From Algibacter miyuki (GTDB lineage Bacteria > Bacteroidota > Bacteroidia > Flavobacteriales > Flavobacteriaceae): 64,000 nt of DNA. Of this stretch, positions 53,614 to 62,573 are shown piece by piece (position 1 is the stretch's first letter; each line of letters begins with the position of its first letter). Location of the stretch: the NCBI RefSeq assembly GCF_042427745.1, contig NZ_JBHMFA010000005.1. One strand, 5' to 3'. A program made the translations under genes and the position numbers. The notes beneath the pieces were generated by a model that saw nothing but the letters and a program-made list of their open reading frames with translations, did no database searches and was not told the DNA's origin.

Positions 53614-54474
53614 CTAATTCATAGTTGCCTTCAAAATAAAATCTACAATAGGTTTTGGGTCTTTTAAAGAATGTGGATGATGCCCTACTTCTGGTTTGTG
53701 AATCATGTTTAACTCCCAACCTAAACTATTTAAACGTTGCTCTAATAAAGCACTATTTTCTGCCACAGGAACAACCTTATCTGCATCGCCAACAACAATT
53801 AAAATTGGCACTTTTTGAACCGCAATATACTCCATGTGATTTATAGGATTTCCCAAAAATTGAGACGCTACTTCTTCGGAAAAACCATAGCTGCCTAAAC
53901 AGGCTTCCCATGCTTTTTTAGAACCATCTCCAGAACCTTGCCCAGCAGGCCAACTTTTAAAATCGCAAACTGGTGCATCGGCATAAATACAGGCTACTTT
54001 TTCGGCATTTTGGTTCGCCCAATTAAAGATAATTAAACCACCTCTACTCATGCCTTCTAGCACGGCTTTAGGGTTTAATTTATATTTTTCTATTATGAAA
54101 TCGTAAAAATCATTCCAAATATTAATAGCTTTCGGACTTCCGAATAAATTAGCCACTTCAATATACACCACATGAAACCCCGCATTTAAAAGTGCGATAT
54201 CGGTTTGTGGTTCGTGCCCCCAAAATCGAGCCCGCCATATCCAATTTTTACTTGCGTTCGCCTTCTTCGGAAACACCACTTTATAAGCCACTCCATTTAA
54301 GGTACCTTCCTTTATTTTAAAACCATTCCACTTCTTTTTTACGGTTTCATTTTCTTCGGAAATAGTTTTAATTGAAGTTTCAAAATTAGCTTTTGCTTCC
54401 GTAGAACTTATTTCAGAAGAAAAACAATGAAAACTAATAAATATGATAATAAATAGGCTGAAATTTCTTTTCAT
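53614..54474 (-). CDS. Exported alpha/beta hydrolase (putative esterase)
   Basis: I chose the ATG at 54474 (286 aa), giving the signal MKRNFSLFIIIFISFHCFSSE; upstream in-frame ATGs lie inside the previous gene. The alpha/beta hydrolase nucleophile elbow is GMSRGG with Ser143, followed by a VGDADKVVP segment with a likely acidic residue and a C-terminal His in GHHPHS. The substrate-binding segment WIWRARFWGHEPQTD is unusual for CE1 enzymes. It may be a sugar esterase or a glucuronoyl-type esterase; CE15 motifs are not present. It is the last gene of the GH88 operon. Confidence 0.72.
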   Translation of the reverse strand: MKRNFSLFIIIFISFHCFSSEISSTEAKANFETSIKTISEENETVKKKWNGFKIKEGTLNGVAYKVVFPKKANASKNWIWRARFWGHEPQTDIALLNAGFHVVYIEVANLFGSPKAINIWNDFYDFIIEKYKLNPKAVLEGMSRGGLIIFNWANQNAEKVACIYADAPVCDFKSWPAGQGSGDGSKKAWEACLGSYGFSEEVASQFLGNPINHMEYIAVQKVPILIVVGDADKVVPVAENSALLEQRLNSLGWELNMIHKPEVGHHPHSLKDPKPIVDFILKATMN

Positions 54475-54487
54475 TTTTGAATTTTGT

Positions 54488-55354
54488 TTAATGTACTGGA
54501 TTTTCGATAATTGCTCTTGCATCCTCAGGACTTGTTTTTTGTTTTCCGGTTAATAGATAAATAATCATACCAGCATCCGACGGATCAAAATCTCCTTTTT
54601 TAATGCAAGTTAATTGCCTTTGATACAACCAATCTAATTGTTTTTTAGCTTCTTCCGAAGTATTTCTTATTGGTGAAGTATTTATCCAATCGAACATGGC
54701 TTTTGGCGCTTTCATACCTTCATAATCTTTCCCTCCATTTTGATCGGTTATTCTGTCGCAAATCAACCCGTAAGACTCAAAATTTTCTTTAATTTCATTC
54801 CAAGTCCAACCAGAATGTTCTTCCCAATCGTAAGGTTTATCAGAATGTCTATCGTTCCAATTCGAATGAGAAATAATTCTTACATATTTTAATTTTGCTT
54901 TTTTAGATTGTGAAATCGCAGATCCCACAACATGCATAGGCCCTGCAGCGACAATAGTTAACGGATTGCTCGCCTTAGATTTATTAATTTCTTTTACAAT
55001 GGCATTAATGGCTTTTGTAGAATCGGCAACCGCTTCTAAGAAATTACTCTTTTTAAAATTATATATTTTTTGACCTTCTAAAGCACTGATTAACATTTCG
55101 GCTTTTCCTTTTTTCTTTTGATAATCGCTCCCCCAAATATGATCACTAAACGTGTAAACCGTTAGTTTATCCTGAAGTCCTTTTGCTGCCAAAAGCGCCA
55201 ATGTAAAAGGTGTTGCCGCCCAATCGTCGTGATCGTGCTCATTACCATCAGAACTTACCACTATACGCCCAATAGAATACGGTACAGTCTGCGCGAAAAG
55301 ACTAGAACTAAAAATTAATGTGATACAAATAAGAATAAAACCGAGTTTTTTCAT
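54488..55354 (-). CDS. Nucleoside-hydrolase-like exported protein, function unknown
   Basis: A 288-aa protein with a signal peptide (to about 22, SSLFAQ). The N-terminal block RIVVSSDGNEHDHDDWAATPFTLALLA resembles the Asp-rich metal-binding start of inosine-uridine nucleoside hydrolase-like folds (DGNxxDxDD), and LTIVAAGPMHVVGSAI fits the second motif region. A PUL context makes nucleoside cleavage unlikely, so it may act on a glycan or a sugar-linked group. It is tightly placed (13-19 bp) between GH88 and the alpha/beta hydrolase in one operon. I would not assign a reaction. Confidence 0.6.
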   Translation of the reverse strand: MKKLGFILICITLIFSSSLFAQTVPYSIGRIVVSSDGNEHDHDDWAATPFTLALLAAKGLQDKLTVYTFSDHIWGSDYQKKKGKAEMLISALEGQKIYNFKKSNFLEAVADSTKAINAIVKEINKSKASNPLTIVAAGPMHVVGSAISQSKKAKLKYVRIISHSNWNDRHSDKPYDWEEHSGWTWNEIKENFESYGLICDRITDQNGGKDYEGMKAPKAMFDWINTSPIRNTSEEAKKQLDWLYQRQLTCIKKGDFDPSDAGMIIYLLTGKQKTSPEDARAIIENPVH

Positions 55355-55372
55355 TTTAAAATGCTGTGTTTA

Positions 55373-56575
55373 TTAAATATTTTCTAGTTTCTTTAATCGT
55401 AATAAGGCTTCCAGGTAATAATAATCGGCATAAATAATTGGAACATCCATTTCCTTATTCTTTGGATGATGCCCTGTAGAATGCAGTAATAATGCATGAT
55501 TTTCGGTTCCACTCAAATAAGCTTCAGACGACAATATGCTAATTATATTTTTTGCAGCATTATAATACTTTGTTTTCAATGATTCTGTTTTCACTAACCC
55601 TGCCAACTCTAACATGCCACAAGCTGCAACCGCTGCCGCAGAAGCATCTTTAGGCACATTTGGGATTTTTGGATCGTCGAAATCCCAAAACGGAATACCA
55701 TTTTCCGGCAAACGTTCTAAAAATTTATCGGTAACTTTTATGGCTGTATTTAAAAAATCATCTCTCCCCGTTTCTCTGTATGCACAAGCAAAGCCATAAA
55801 TACTCCAAGCTTGTCCGCGCGCCCACATAGAATCGTCAGCATATCCTTGATGTGCCACACCTCTAATAAACGCTCCAGTTTTATCGTCGAAAGACGCCAA
55901 ATGGTATGTTGAATAATCGGGACGTACTAAGTTTTTCATGGAAACTTCCGCATGACTTTCGGCTATATCGTACAAGCTTTTACTTCCTCCGTTTTTTGAA
56001 GCCCAAAACAGCAACTCTAAATTCATCATATTATCAATGATGGTATTATGTGAATATTCATTTTTACTAGGCCAAGACAGTATTGAACCCACATTAGGGT
56101 TGTATAAAGTTGCCAAAGTATCGGCTGCAGCTAACATAATCTCTTTGTAAGTCTCATTTCCGGTTAAGCGATAGCCGTTACCGAAACTACAATACACCTG
56201 AAACCCGATATCATGGTCTGTGGCTGGCGTGTATGCAATGGTTTTTATAGGTAATGTGAAATTTTCAGCAGCTTGTTTTAAATCGGCATCCCCCGAAAAC
56301 TCATAAGCATACCACAATATTCCTGGCCAAAAACCACTGCACCAATCGCGCACATGTCTTAATTTCCAATGCGTTTCACCTTTTGGTATATTTCTCGGAA
56401 AACTATCAAAAACAGTATATTTTGTTTCAACTTGCTTTATTTTTTCAACATTATCTTTTAAAATAGCATTGACACTAAATACAGAACCTTCTGTTAAAAC
56501 AGCTTCTTTTTTTTTGGATTGACAAGCAAAACAAAATAACAAAACTATAAATAAAGTTGATTTAATAATACGCAT
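55373..56575 (-). CDS. GH88 unsaturated uronyl hydrolase
   Basis: A 400-aa lipoprotein (lipobox CFAC18). The (alpha/alpha)6 barrel carries the two catalytic Asp residues of GH88 in recognisable contexts: DHDIGFQVYCSFGNGYRLTG (Asp122) and NTIIDNMMNLELLFWAS (Asp181). The motifs RHVRDWCSGFWPGILWYAYE and WARGQAWSIYGFA are also typical. It hydrates the 4,5-unsaturated uronic acid at the non-reducing end left by lyases, releasing a free sugar. This ties the locus to uronate-containing polymer and complements the heparinase-type lyases. It is first in its operon, with PUL promoter copy C 60 bp upstream. Confidence 0.92.
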   Translation of the reverse strand: MRIIKSTLFIVLLFCFACQSKKKEAVLTEGSVFSVNAILKDNVEKIKQVETKYTVFDSFPRNIPKGETHWKLRHVRDWCSGFWPGILWYAYEFSGDADLKQAAENFTLPIKTIAYTPATDHDIGFQVYCSFGNGYRLTGNETYKEIMLAAADTLATLYNPNVGSILSWPSKNEYSHNTIIDNMMNLELLFWASKNGGSKSLYDIAESHAEVSMKNLVRPDYSTYHLASFDDKTGAFIRGVAHQGYADDSMWARGQAWSIYGFACAYRETGRDDFLNTAIKVTDKFLERLPENGIPFWDFDDPKIPNVPKDASAAAVAACGMLELAGLVKTESLKTKYYNAAKNIISILSSEAYLSGTENHALLLHSTGHHPKNKEMDVPIIYADYYYLEALLRLKKLENI

Positions 56576-56634
56576 TTTATTAAGGTTTAATTCAAACTAA
56601 AAGCTTTTGATATTTAGAATATTTTAATTCTATA

Positions 56635-56694
56635 CAATTATATTAATTAATACTGAAGTATCGATTAAATTATCATTCCAAAGGTATAAATTAT
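56635..56694 (-). promoter_or_regulatory. PUL promoter/operator copy C (GH88 operon)
   Basis: Minus strand: ATAATTTA, 13 bp, ATAATTTA (identical octamers, period 21 bp), then -7 TATAATTG (56635-56642) exactly 31 bp after the second octamer start. It lies 60 bp before the GH88 start codon. Confidence 0.82.
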
Positions 56695-56877
56695 AGCTTT
56701 TTTAAGCGGTATTAGTCTGTATTTTCTTTCTAATTCAAAAACCTGAATACAGGATTCCTTTTTACAGCTTAACATAGATCTGCGTCATACCTCTCTTACA
56801 TAATTACAAAACGTACAAGTTGCAAAAACACCTAATCAACTAGGTTACATCCCGTTCCTACACACCAAAAATGAGTC

Positions 56878-56937
56878 ATAATTTATGCTGATTGATCTAT
56901 AAGTTATAGTATAGTCTTCAAAATATAAATACTATTG
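56878..56937 (+). promoter_or_regulatory. PUL promoter/operator copy B (susCD2)
   Basis: Plus strand: ATAATTTA, 13 bp, ATAAGTTA (period 21 bp), then -7 TACTATTG (56930-56937) exactly 31 bp after the second octamer start. Across the operator it shares 29 of 33 bp with copy A. Confidence 0.82.
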
Positions 56938-57038
56938 TAACATACAAACTATTTAAATAGTTCTGAGTTAATTGTGTTTTAATTATAAAAAAGCGACACT
57001 ATTAATTTGGAATTAACCAATTAAAATAAACTATATTT

Positions 57039-60000
57039 ATGATGAAAAAAATTAAATTTCAGACCACGCTGAAAAAGCCTGTAAATCTATTTTGGATAAT
57101 AGGTTTACTTATTTTCAGTATGACAAGCGTAGGGTATGCCAATACAAAACCTACTGCAGAACAAAACAAAACTATTACAGGTACAGTAGTCAGCTCCGAA
57201 GATAATATGGGTATTCCCGGAGTAAATGTTATTGTAAAAGGAACTTCTACAGGTGCCGTAACCGATTTTGATGGTAATTATAGTATAAATGTATCATCAA
57301 ACAATGCTACCCTTTCATTTTCTTACATGGGGTATGTAACAAAGGAAATTATTGTTGGAAGTAACTCTAAAATCGATGTTTCCTTAGAATCTGACGTAGC
57401 CGCTCTAGATGAGGTTGTTGTCGTTGGTTATGGTACTCAGAAAAAAGAAACACTTACTGGTTCTGTAGAACAAGTTAAATCTGAAGCTTTTGAAGATTTA
57501 GCACAAGGTAGTCCTGCATTAGCGCTTCAAGGTAGGACTCCTGGTTTAACAGTTACGCGTTCATCATCTAGACCAGGCGATGAAGGTGTTAATTTCTTAA
57601 TTAGGGGAGCTTCTTCCATTAATGGTATAGACCCACTTATCGTTATTGATGGTGTACCTTCTATAAACTCAGATTCTTTTAATAATATGAATCCGAATGA
57701 TATTGAAAGTATAAGTGTACTTAAAGGTGGGTCAGCATCGGTATATGGTTCTCGTGCCGCCGGTGGTGTTATTTTAGTTACTACTAAAAAAGGTCGTGGT
57801 GACGTTAAGGTTGATGTAAGTTCTGTGCTCCGTATGGGAACCATTGGTATTCGCCCGCCATCACCATCTATGTCGGAATATGGACAACTTTATTTAGCAG
57901 CTGTAGATGAAGATATAGCTTCAAGTAAACCCCCTCGTTATTTCTTTTGGAGTGACCGTGCAACGGTACAACGAATTGCTAACGGAGAAGAAGGAATTTA
58001 TGATTTACCAATTAACGGAAGTGTTTATTTAGGAAACTCTCCTAGATTTGACGAAATGTTTGGTAACTCATACTCTAGCCAACATAATATTAGTGTTTCT
58101 GGTGGTACTGAAAACTCTAATTTCCGCATCTCCGCAGGTTATGATCAAAATATAGGAGGTCTACTAGTAGCCGATGATGGTGTAGACAGGTATAATTTCT
58201 CTTTAAATTATAACGTTGATATAAGTGATAGATTGAACATTAATACTAACGTTACTTATTTTGACAATATTTATTCTGGACCTTCAGGCGGTGTAGATAG
58301 TGAAGCTATTACTTATGATGCCCCATTGTTCCCTACGTATAACCCACTTGGACAATACTATGGTAATTTTGGTGGTAATATTGGTGGTGGAAAAAACTCT
58401 GTTGCTAATGCCATTGGTGGTGGTCGTACAAATGACAAGAACCAGCAATTCAAAGTAGCAGCAATAGCTACTTACAAAATAACTGACGAGTTAAATGTTT
58501 CTGGATCTTATTCAATTAGCAAACAACATTCAGAAGATCAAACCTATGAGATAACCGTACCTACTTACAACTGGTATGGAGATGTAGCACCAGGCCAAGT
58601 TAATCCTACTTCATTTATTGAAGAAGAAACGGGGACTATTACTTATAAAAACTATAAAGCTGCTTTAAACTATAGCAATAGCTTTGGAGACCATAATATT
58701 TCTGGACTTGTAGCAATTGAAGCTGAGAAAAACACAAGCAATGGTTTAAGAGCAAGAAGAAACGGATTTGTTGACTATGGTGTATATGATTTAGATTTAG
58801 GTGCAACAGACCAACAAATTACTACTGAAGGTGGTGGTAATACTTGGGGGTTCTACGGATATATTGGTCGTGTAAATTATGATTATAAGAGTAAATACTT
58901 ATTAGAATTACAAGGTAGACGTGATGGGTCGTCAAGATTTGCTGAAGGCGCAAAATGGTCTAATTATGGAAGTATTTCTGCTGGTTGGGTATTAAGCTCG
59001 GAAGAGTTCTTACAAGATAGCAAGATTATTTCCTTCCTAAAACTAAGAGGTGGTTATGGAGAATTAGGTAGTACATCTGGAATTGGTGAATTCGGGTACT
59101 TATCTACAGTAGATTTTGGTAACACTGTATTTGGACAAACAGATGCTGGTCAGCAAGTAACTTCTCGAGCAAGTAGTTTATTTAGTAGTACTACAACGTG
59201 GGAGCGTATTGCAACCAAAGAAATTGGTTTAGATTTCAGAATGTTTAACTCTAAACTATTTGGTTCTTTAGACTTTTTTCAAAAAGATAATAAAGGTATG
59301 CTTGTTAGAGGTATAACACCAGATGTATTAGGTACTACGGCTCCTTATACTAATATTGGTACTTTACAAACTAAAGGGTGGGAAGCTATGATAGGTTGGA
59401 GAGATCAAATTGAAGATTTCGAGTATACTGTAAGTGCCAACATAAGTGATACTCGTAATGAAATCACTAAATATGACGGAGCTCAATCTGTTGTTGCCGG
59501 GTTAAATGAAGCTTCAGAATCTGAAAATATTTTAGGAAGACCTATTAACTCTTTATATTTATACGAAACAAACGGATATTTTGATTCTCAAGCAGAAGTA
59601 GATGCATATTACTCAAGCTTGCAGCCAGGTGGTATTTTACCGTCGCAAACATCTAACGATGCCTTAAGACCAGGAGATATGAGAGTTGTTGATTCTAATG
59701 AAGATGGCAAATTAAATGAAAGTGATTTAACTTACCAAGGTGATAACGCAGCGCACTATGTATATGGAATAAATTTTGATATTAAGTATAAAAATTGGGA
59801 TTTAAGCGCTTTTTTTCAAGGTACTTTAGAGCAGAAAGTTTACAGAACAGGATTTTTTGCACAACCTTTCCAAGCTGAATGGCAAAATCAATCTAACACA
59901 TGGTTAGGTAGAACCTGGACCGAAGACAACCGTAACGCAGAATTCCCTAGATTAACTACGCAACGTGGATTATCTCAATGGAACTATCAATTTAAGGATC

Positions 60001-60239
60001 ATATCCTTCAAAATAACCGTTACCTAAGACTTAAATCTTTAATTATTGGTTATAATATTAAAGGTCTAAAACTAGGAAACACACCAATAAATACCTGTCG
60101 TGTTTATTTCTCAGGAAATGATTTATTTGAATTAACCACAGTAAAAGACGGTTACGATCCTGAATTTCAGGCAGACACAAATGCAAGTGCTTATCCGTTT
60201 ATGCGGACTTGGGCATTAGGCTTAAAATTATCTATTTAA
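57039..60239 (+). CDS. susC: SusC/RagA family TonB-dependent oligosaccharide transporter (pair 2)
   Basis: A 1066-aa outer-membrane transporter: signal about 1-35 (SVGYAN), carboxypeptidase-regulatory-like domain about 46-125 (ITGTVVSSEDNMGIPGVNVIVKG), TonB-box-like EVVVVGYGTQ, plug with LQGRTPGLTV and FLIRGASSINGIDPLIVIDGVP, then the barrel. It imports oligosaccharides with the SusD at 60271. It is divergently transcribed from the rest of the PUL and has its own copy of the shared promoter (copy B) with a leader of about 95 nt. Only moderate similarity to SusC pair 1 is apparent, so the two pairs probably bind different fragments. Confidence 0.94.
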   Translation: MMKKIKFQTTLKKPVNLFWIIGLLIFSMTSVGYANTKPTAEQNKTITGTVVSSEDNMGIPGVNVIVKGTSTGAVTDFDGNYSINVSSNNATLSFSYMGYVTKEIIVGSNSKIDVSLESDVAALDEVVVVGYGTQKKETLTGSVEQVKSEAFEDLAQGSPALALQGRTPGLTVTRSSSRPGDEGVNFLIRGASSINGIDPLIVIDGVPSINSDSFNNMNPNDIESISVLKGGSASVYGSRAAGGVILVTTKKGRGDVKVDVSSVLRMGTIGIRPPSPSMSEYGQLYLAAVDEDIASSKPPRYFFWSDRATVQRIANGEEGIYDLPINGSVYLGNSPRFDEMFGNSYSSQHNISVSGGTENSNFRISAGYDQNIGGLLVADDGVDRYNFSLNYNVDISDRLNINTNVTYFDNIYSGPSGGVDSEAITYDAPLFPTYNPLGQYYGNFGGNIGGGKNSVANAIGGGRTNDKNQQFKVAAIATYKITDELNVSGSYSISKQHSEDQTYEITVPTYNWYGDVAPGQVNPTSFIEEETGTITYKNYKAALNYSNSFGDHNISGLVAIEAEKNTSNGLRARRNGFVDYGVYDLDLGATDQQITTEGGGNTWGFYGYIGRVNYDYKSKYLLELQGRRDGSSRFAEGAKWSNYGSISAGWVLSSEEFLQDSKIISFLKLRGGYGELGSTSGIGEFGYLSTVDFGNTVFGQTDAGQQVTSRASSLFSSTTTWERIATKEIGLDFRMFNSKLFGSLDFFQKDNKGMLVRGITPDVLGTTAPYTNIGTLQTKGWEAMIGWRDQIEDFEYTVSANISDTRNEITKYDGAQSVVAGLNEASESENILGRPINSLYLYETNGYFDSQAEVDAYYSSLQPGGILPSQTSNDALRPGDMRVVDSNEDGKLNESDLTYQGDNAAHYVYGINFDIKYKNWDLSAFFQGTLEQKVYRTGFFAQPFQAEWQNQSNTWLGRTWTEDNRNAEFPRLTTQRGLSQWNYQFKDHILQNNRYLRLKSLIIGYNIKGLKLGNTPINTCRVYFSGNDLFELTTVKDGYDPEFQADTNASAYPFMRTWALGLKLSI

Positions 60240-60270
60240 GAAGAACACGAAATAATTAAATTCTAAACAA

Positions 60271-62067
60271 ATGAAAAAATTAAGATATATAATATTACCG
60301 TGCTTGATGGTGTTTTTAGCATCCTGCGCAGAAGAATTTATAGATTTAACACCTCCAGCTGAAATTACTGACGAAGTTTATTTCAACGAAGCCGAACATT
60401 TTAATGCAGCAGCAAATAGATTTTATACTTATTTGTTAGATTGGGAAGACCAGGGTATTTATTCTGATCATGGATCAGACTTAATAGGCTATGATGAGGA
60501 TAGTGAAATGCAAGTATACAGTAGAGGATTAACTCAAGCTCAAGCGAATGACGACTACTATTCAGACACTTATGAAGCCATTAGAGATATTAATCTTTTA
60601 ATTTCTAGAGCAGAAAATTACGATGGTGAAGAAAGTATCGTAGAATATGTAGCTGCCACTAAATTTCATAGAGCATGGCAATATTTCTTTTTAATACAGC
60701 GATATGGTGGCGTACCATTAATTACTGAACCATTAACTGAAAATTCTGAAGAACTTTATGGAACCAGAAATAGTAGGTACGAAGTAGTAGCACAAATCAT
60801 TACAGATTTGGACGATGCAATAGCTGGGTTACCTAGAGAACAAGATATTGCTTCTGACGACAAAGGAAAAATCAGTAAATGGGCTGCTATGGCATTTAAA
60901 GCTGATGTTTTATTACACGAAGCCACATGGATGAAAAACGTTGGTATAAGTACAGACGGTGACGGTGTATCTGAAGGGGCAGGTAGCGAAGGCTATGATC
61001 CATCTAAAATAGAACCGTATTTACAAGAAGTTATTACATTAACTAAAACAGTAATGGACCAAGGCGGTTATGAACTTTGGAATTACAATAACGTCCTTGA
61101 TAATTTAAGCCACAATTTCTTATTCAACTTAGAAGGTTCTGGTTCTAACCCTGCTGGTTTAGATAAGGCAACTAATAAAGAATTTATCTTTTATAGTAAA
61201 TTCGATTTTACATTTAGACAAGCCGGAACTTTAGTGAGTCACGTTTACCAAGGTAGAACAAAGCCTAGTAGAAAAATGATGGACATGTTTTTAACTACAT
61301 CAGGTTTACCTATTGATAAGCCACTAAGCGGTTTCGCAGGTTATACCAACCCAGAAGATGAGTTCGAAAATAGAGACTTAAGAATGAGATCGTATTTTAC
61401 CAATCATAAGTTCCTAGGTGTTATTCCAACTATTGATAACGATCCTGAATTAAGATTAGATGGCACCAATAAATTTGGATATTTTAATTCCAAATTTATG
61501 AGTTGGAAATGGGGTACAGATGAGGCTTATAGAGCTACAGCGACTGAGAGTTATGATATGCCGCATATACGCCTTGCTGAAGTATACTTAATGTATGCAG
61601 AAGCATTATATGAGTTAAACGACGCAATTACTGATGGAGAACTTAATGAATCTATCAATTTAGTAAGAGATAGAGCAGGATTACCCGCTTTAACTAATGC
61701 ATTTGTAGCTGCAAACAACTTAGATATGCTAAACGAAATAAGAAGAGAGCGTACGATTGAATTATTTGCCGAAGGCGCAACTCGATTTAACGACCTTAAA
61801 CGTTGGGGCTTAGCCGAAGCTGAATTGGGTGAAACTATTTTCGGCGCGGTTATTGAAGGCACTGTATATGAGAATAATACTGCTATTTACAAACCTGAAG
61901 TTTATGGATATGGAGAAGGTGTAGCAGAAACAGGTGTAGGAGAAAGAAGAGCTGTGATTGTTCAGCCAGCATCAATCCGTAATTTTTCTAGGGATAATTA
62001 TTTATTCCCTTTACCTACTTCTCAAACAGGGTTAAACGCTAATTTACCGCAAAACCCAGGTTACTAG
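60271..62067 (+). CDS. susD: SusD/RagB family outer-membrane glycan-binding lipoprotein (pair 2)
   Basis: A 598-aa lipoprotein (lipobox LASC19). SusD hallmarks: the start EEFIDLTPPAEITDEVYFNEAEHFNAAANRFY, the TPR-like AATKFHRAWQYFFLIQRYGGVPLI block, the C-terminal LNEIRRERTIELFAEGATRFNDLKRWG and the terminal NLPQNPGY, typical of SusD. It lies 31 bp downstream of its SusC partner. A strong terminator follows. No SusE-like lipoprotein follows, unlike pair 1. Confidence 0.94.
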   Translation: MKKLRYIILPCLMVFLASCAEEFIDLTPPAEITDEVYFNEAEHFNAAANRFYTYLLDWEDQGIYSDHGSDLIGYDEDSEMQVYSRGLTQAQANDDYYSDTYEAIRDINLLISRAENYDGEESIVEYVAATKFHRAWQYFFLIQRYGGVPLITEPLTENSEELYGTRNSRYEVVAQIITDLDDAIAGLPREQDIASDDKGKISKWAAMAFKADVLLHEATWMKNVGISTDGDGVSEGAGSEGYDPSKIEPYLQEVITLTKTVMDQGGYELWNYNNVLDNLSHNFLFNLEGSGSNPAGLDKATNKEFIFYSKFDFTFRQAGTLVSHVYQGRTKPSRKMMDMFLTTSGLPIDKPLSGFAGYTNPEDEFENRDLRMRSYFTNHKFLGVIPTIDNDPELRLDGTNKFGYFNSKFMSWKWGTDEAYRATATESYDMPHIRLAEVYLMYAEALYELNDAITDGELNESINLVRDRAGLPALTNAFVAANNLDMLNEIRRERTIELFAEGATRFNDLKRWGLAEAELGETIFGAVIEGTVYENNTAIYKPEVYGYGEGVAETGVGERRAVIVQPASIRNFSRDNYLFPLPTSQTGLNANLPQNPGY

Positions 62068-62101
62068 TTAAAGTAAAAAATAAATTTATATTTGATATTC
62101 T

Positions 62102-62141
62102 AAAAACCGGCAAATCGAAAATTCGATTTGCCGGTTTTTTT
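62102..62141 (+). terminator. Intrinsic terminator of the susCD2 operon
   Basis: AAAAACCGGCAAATCGAA and TTCGATTTGCCGGTTTTT form a perfect stem with a 2-nt loop, followed by TTTTT. It is 35 bp after the susD stop. Confidence 0.93.
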
Positions 62142-62305
62142 ATTTCCTATGAAAAGAAACTTACGTTAAAACACGCCCCTATACAATCATAAAACCTTCA
62201 AATTAATAAATCCTACATATTTCATGATTTTGAAGAATTAACCTTAAAACTTCACTAAAACCAATAAAAACATTAATTTATTCATAAAAACATAAGAAAT
62301 AACTT

Positions 62306-62365
62306 ATAATTTATACTGATTGAACCATAAATTATAGTCATCTAGTTAAAAATGCGATAATATTG
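62306..62365 (+). promoter_or_regulatory. PUL promoter/operator copy A (orphan, no coding gene downstream)
   Basis: Plus strand: ATAATTTA, 13 bp, ATAAATTA (period 21 bp), then -7 TAATATTG (62358-62365) exactly 31 bp after the second octamer start. It faces a non-coding stretch that ends in a terminator at 62506. Confidence 0.8.
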
Positions 62366-62371
62366 TTAAAG

Positions 62372-62506
62372 GGAGTTATTACTAAACCTTCTAATTTTAA
62401 TTAGAACAAAAGTGCCCCTTATTAAGAGAGTTTGAGTTAAATATTATATAGTTTGAGTTAGTTTTTTATTGAAATAAGCAGTTGCAATTTTGTAGCTGCT
62501 TTTTTT
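62372..62506 (+). ncRNA. Candidate PUL-co-regulated small RNA (about 135 nt)
   Basis: The start is predicted about 7 nt after the -7 TAATATTG of copy A. The segment has no meaningful open frame and ends in AGCAGTTGCA/TGTAGCTGCT (G-U pairs included) with a short loop and a T-run. This is the layout of a trans-acting small RNA gene. It could instead be the remnant of a lost operon. No homology was searched. Confidence 0.35.
62476..62506 (+). terminator. Terminator after the orphan promoter region
   Basis: AGCAGTTGCA (62477-62486) pairs with TGTAGCTGCT (62491-62500) including G-U pairs, loop ATTT, then a run of T to 62507. Confidence 0.65.
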
Positions 62507-62543
62507 ATTATTCATATTTATAACTGCTTTTAAATATCTAAAC

Positions 62544-62573
62544 AAAAAAAGGCCGCCTTTACAGACAGCCTTT
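62544..62573 (-). terminator. Intrinsic terminator of the ankyrin-repeat gene
   Basis: Read leftward: AAAGGCTG and CGGCCTTT pair (one G-U) around a loop, followed by TTTTTTT. It ends the gene at 62615. Confidence 0.75.

Larger units (their letters stand above)
56576..57038. other. 463-bp divergent intergenic region with two PUL promoters
   Basis: Between the GH88 operon (-) and susC2 (+) lie promoter copies C (56635-56694, leftward) and B (56878-56937, rightward). About 180 bp separate the two. The rest is AT-rich leader with no visible open frame. Confidence 0.75.

Noticed and set aside
12038..62067. Naming the substrate as fucosylated chondroitin sulfate or ulvan
   Set aside because: GH29 and sulfatases make fucose likely, but no enzyme in the window is diagnostic for either polymer.
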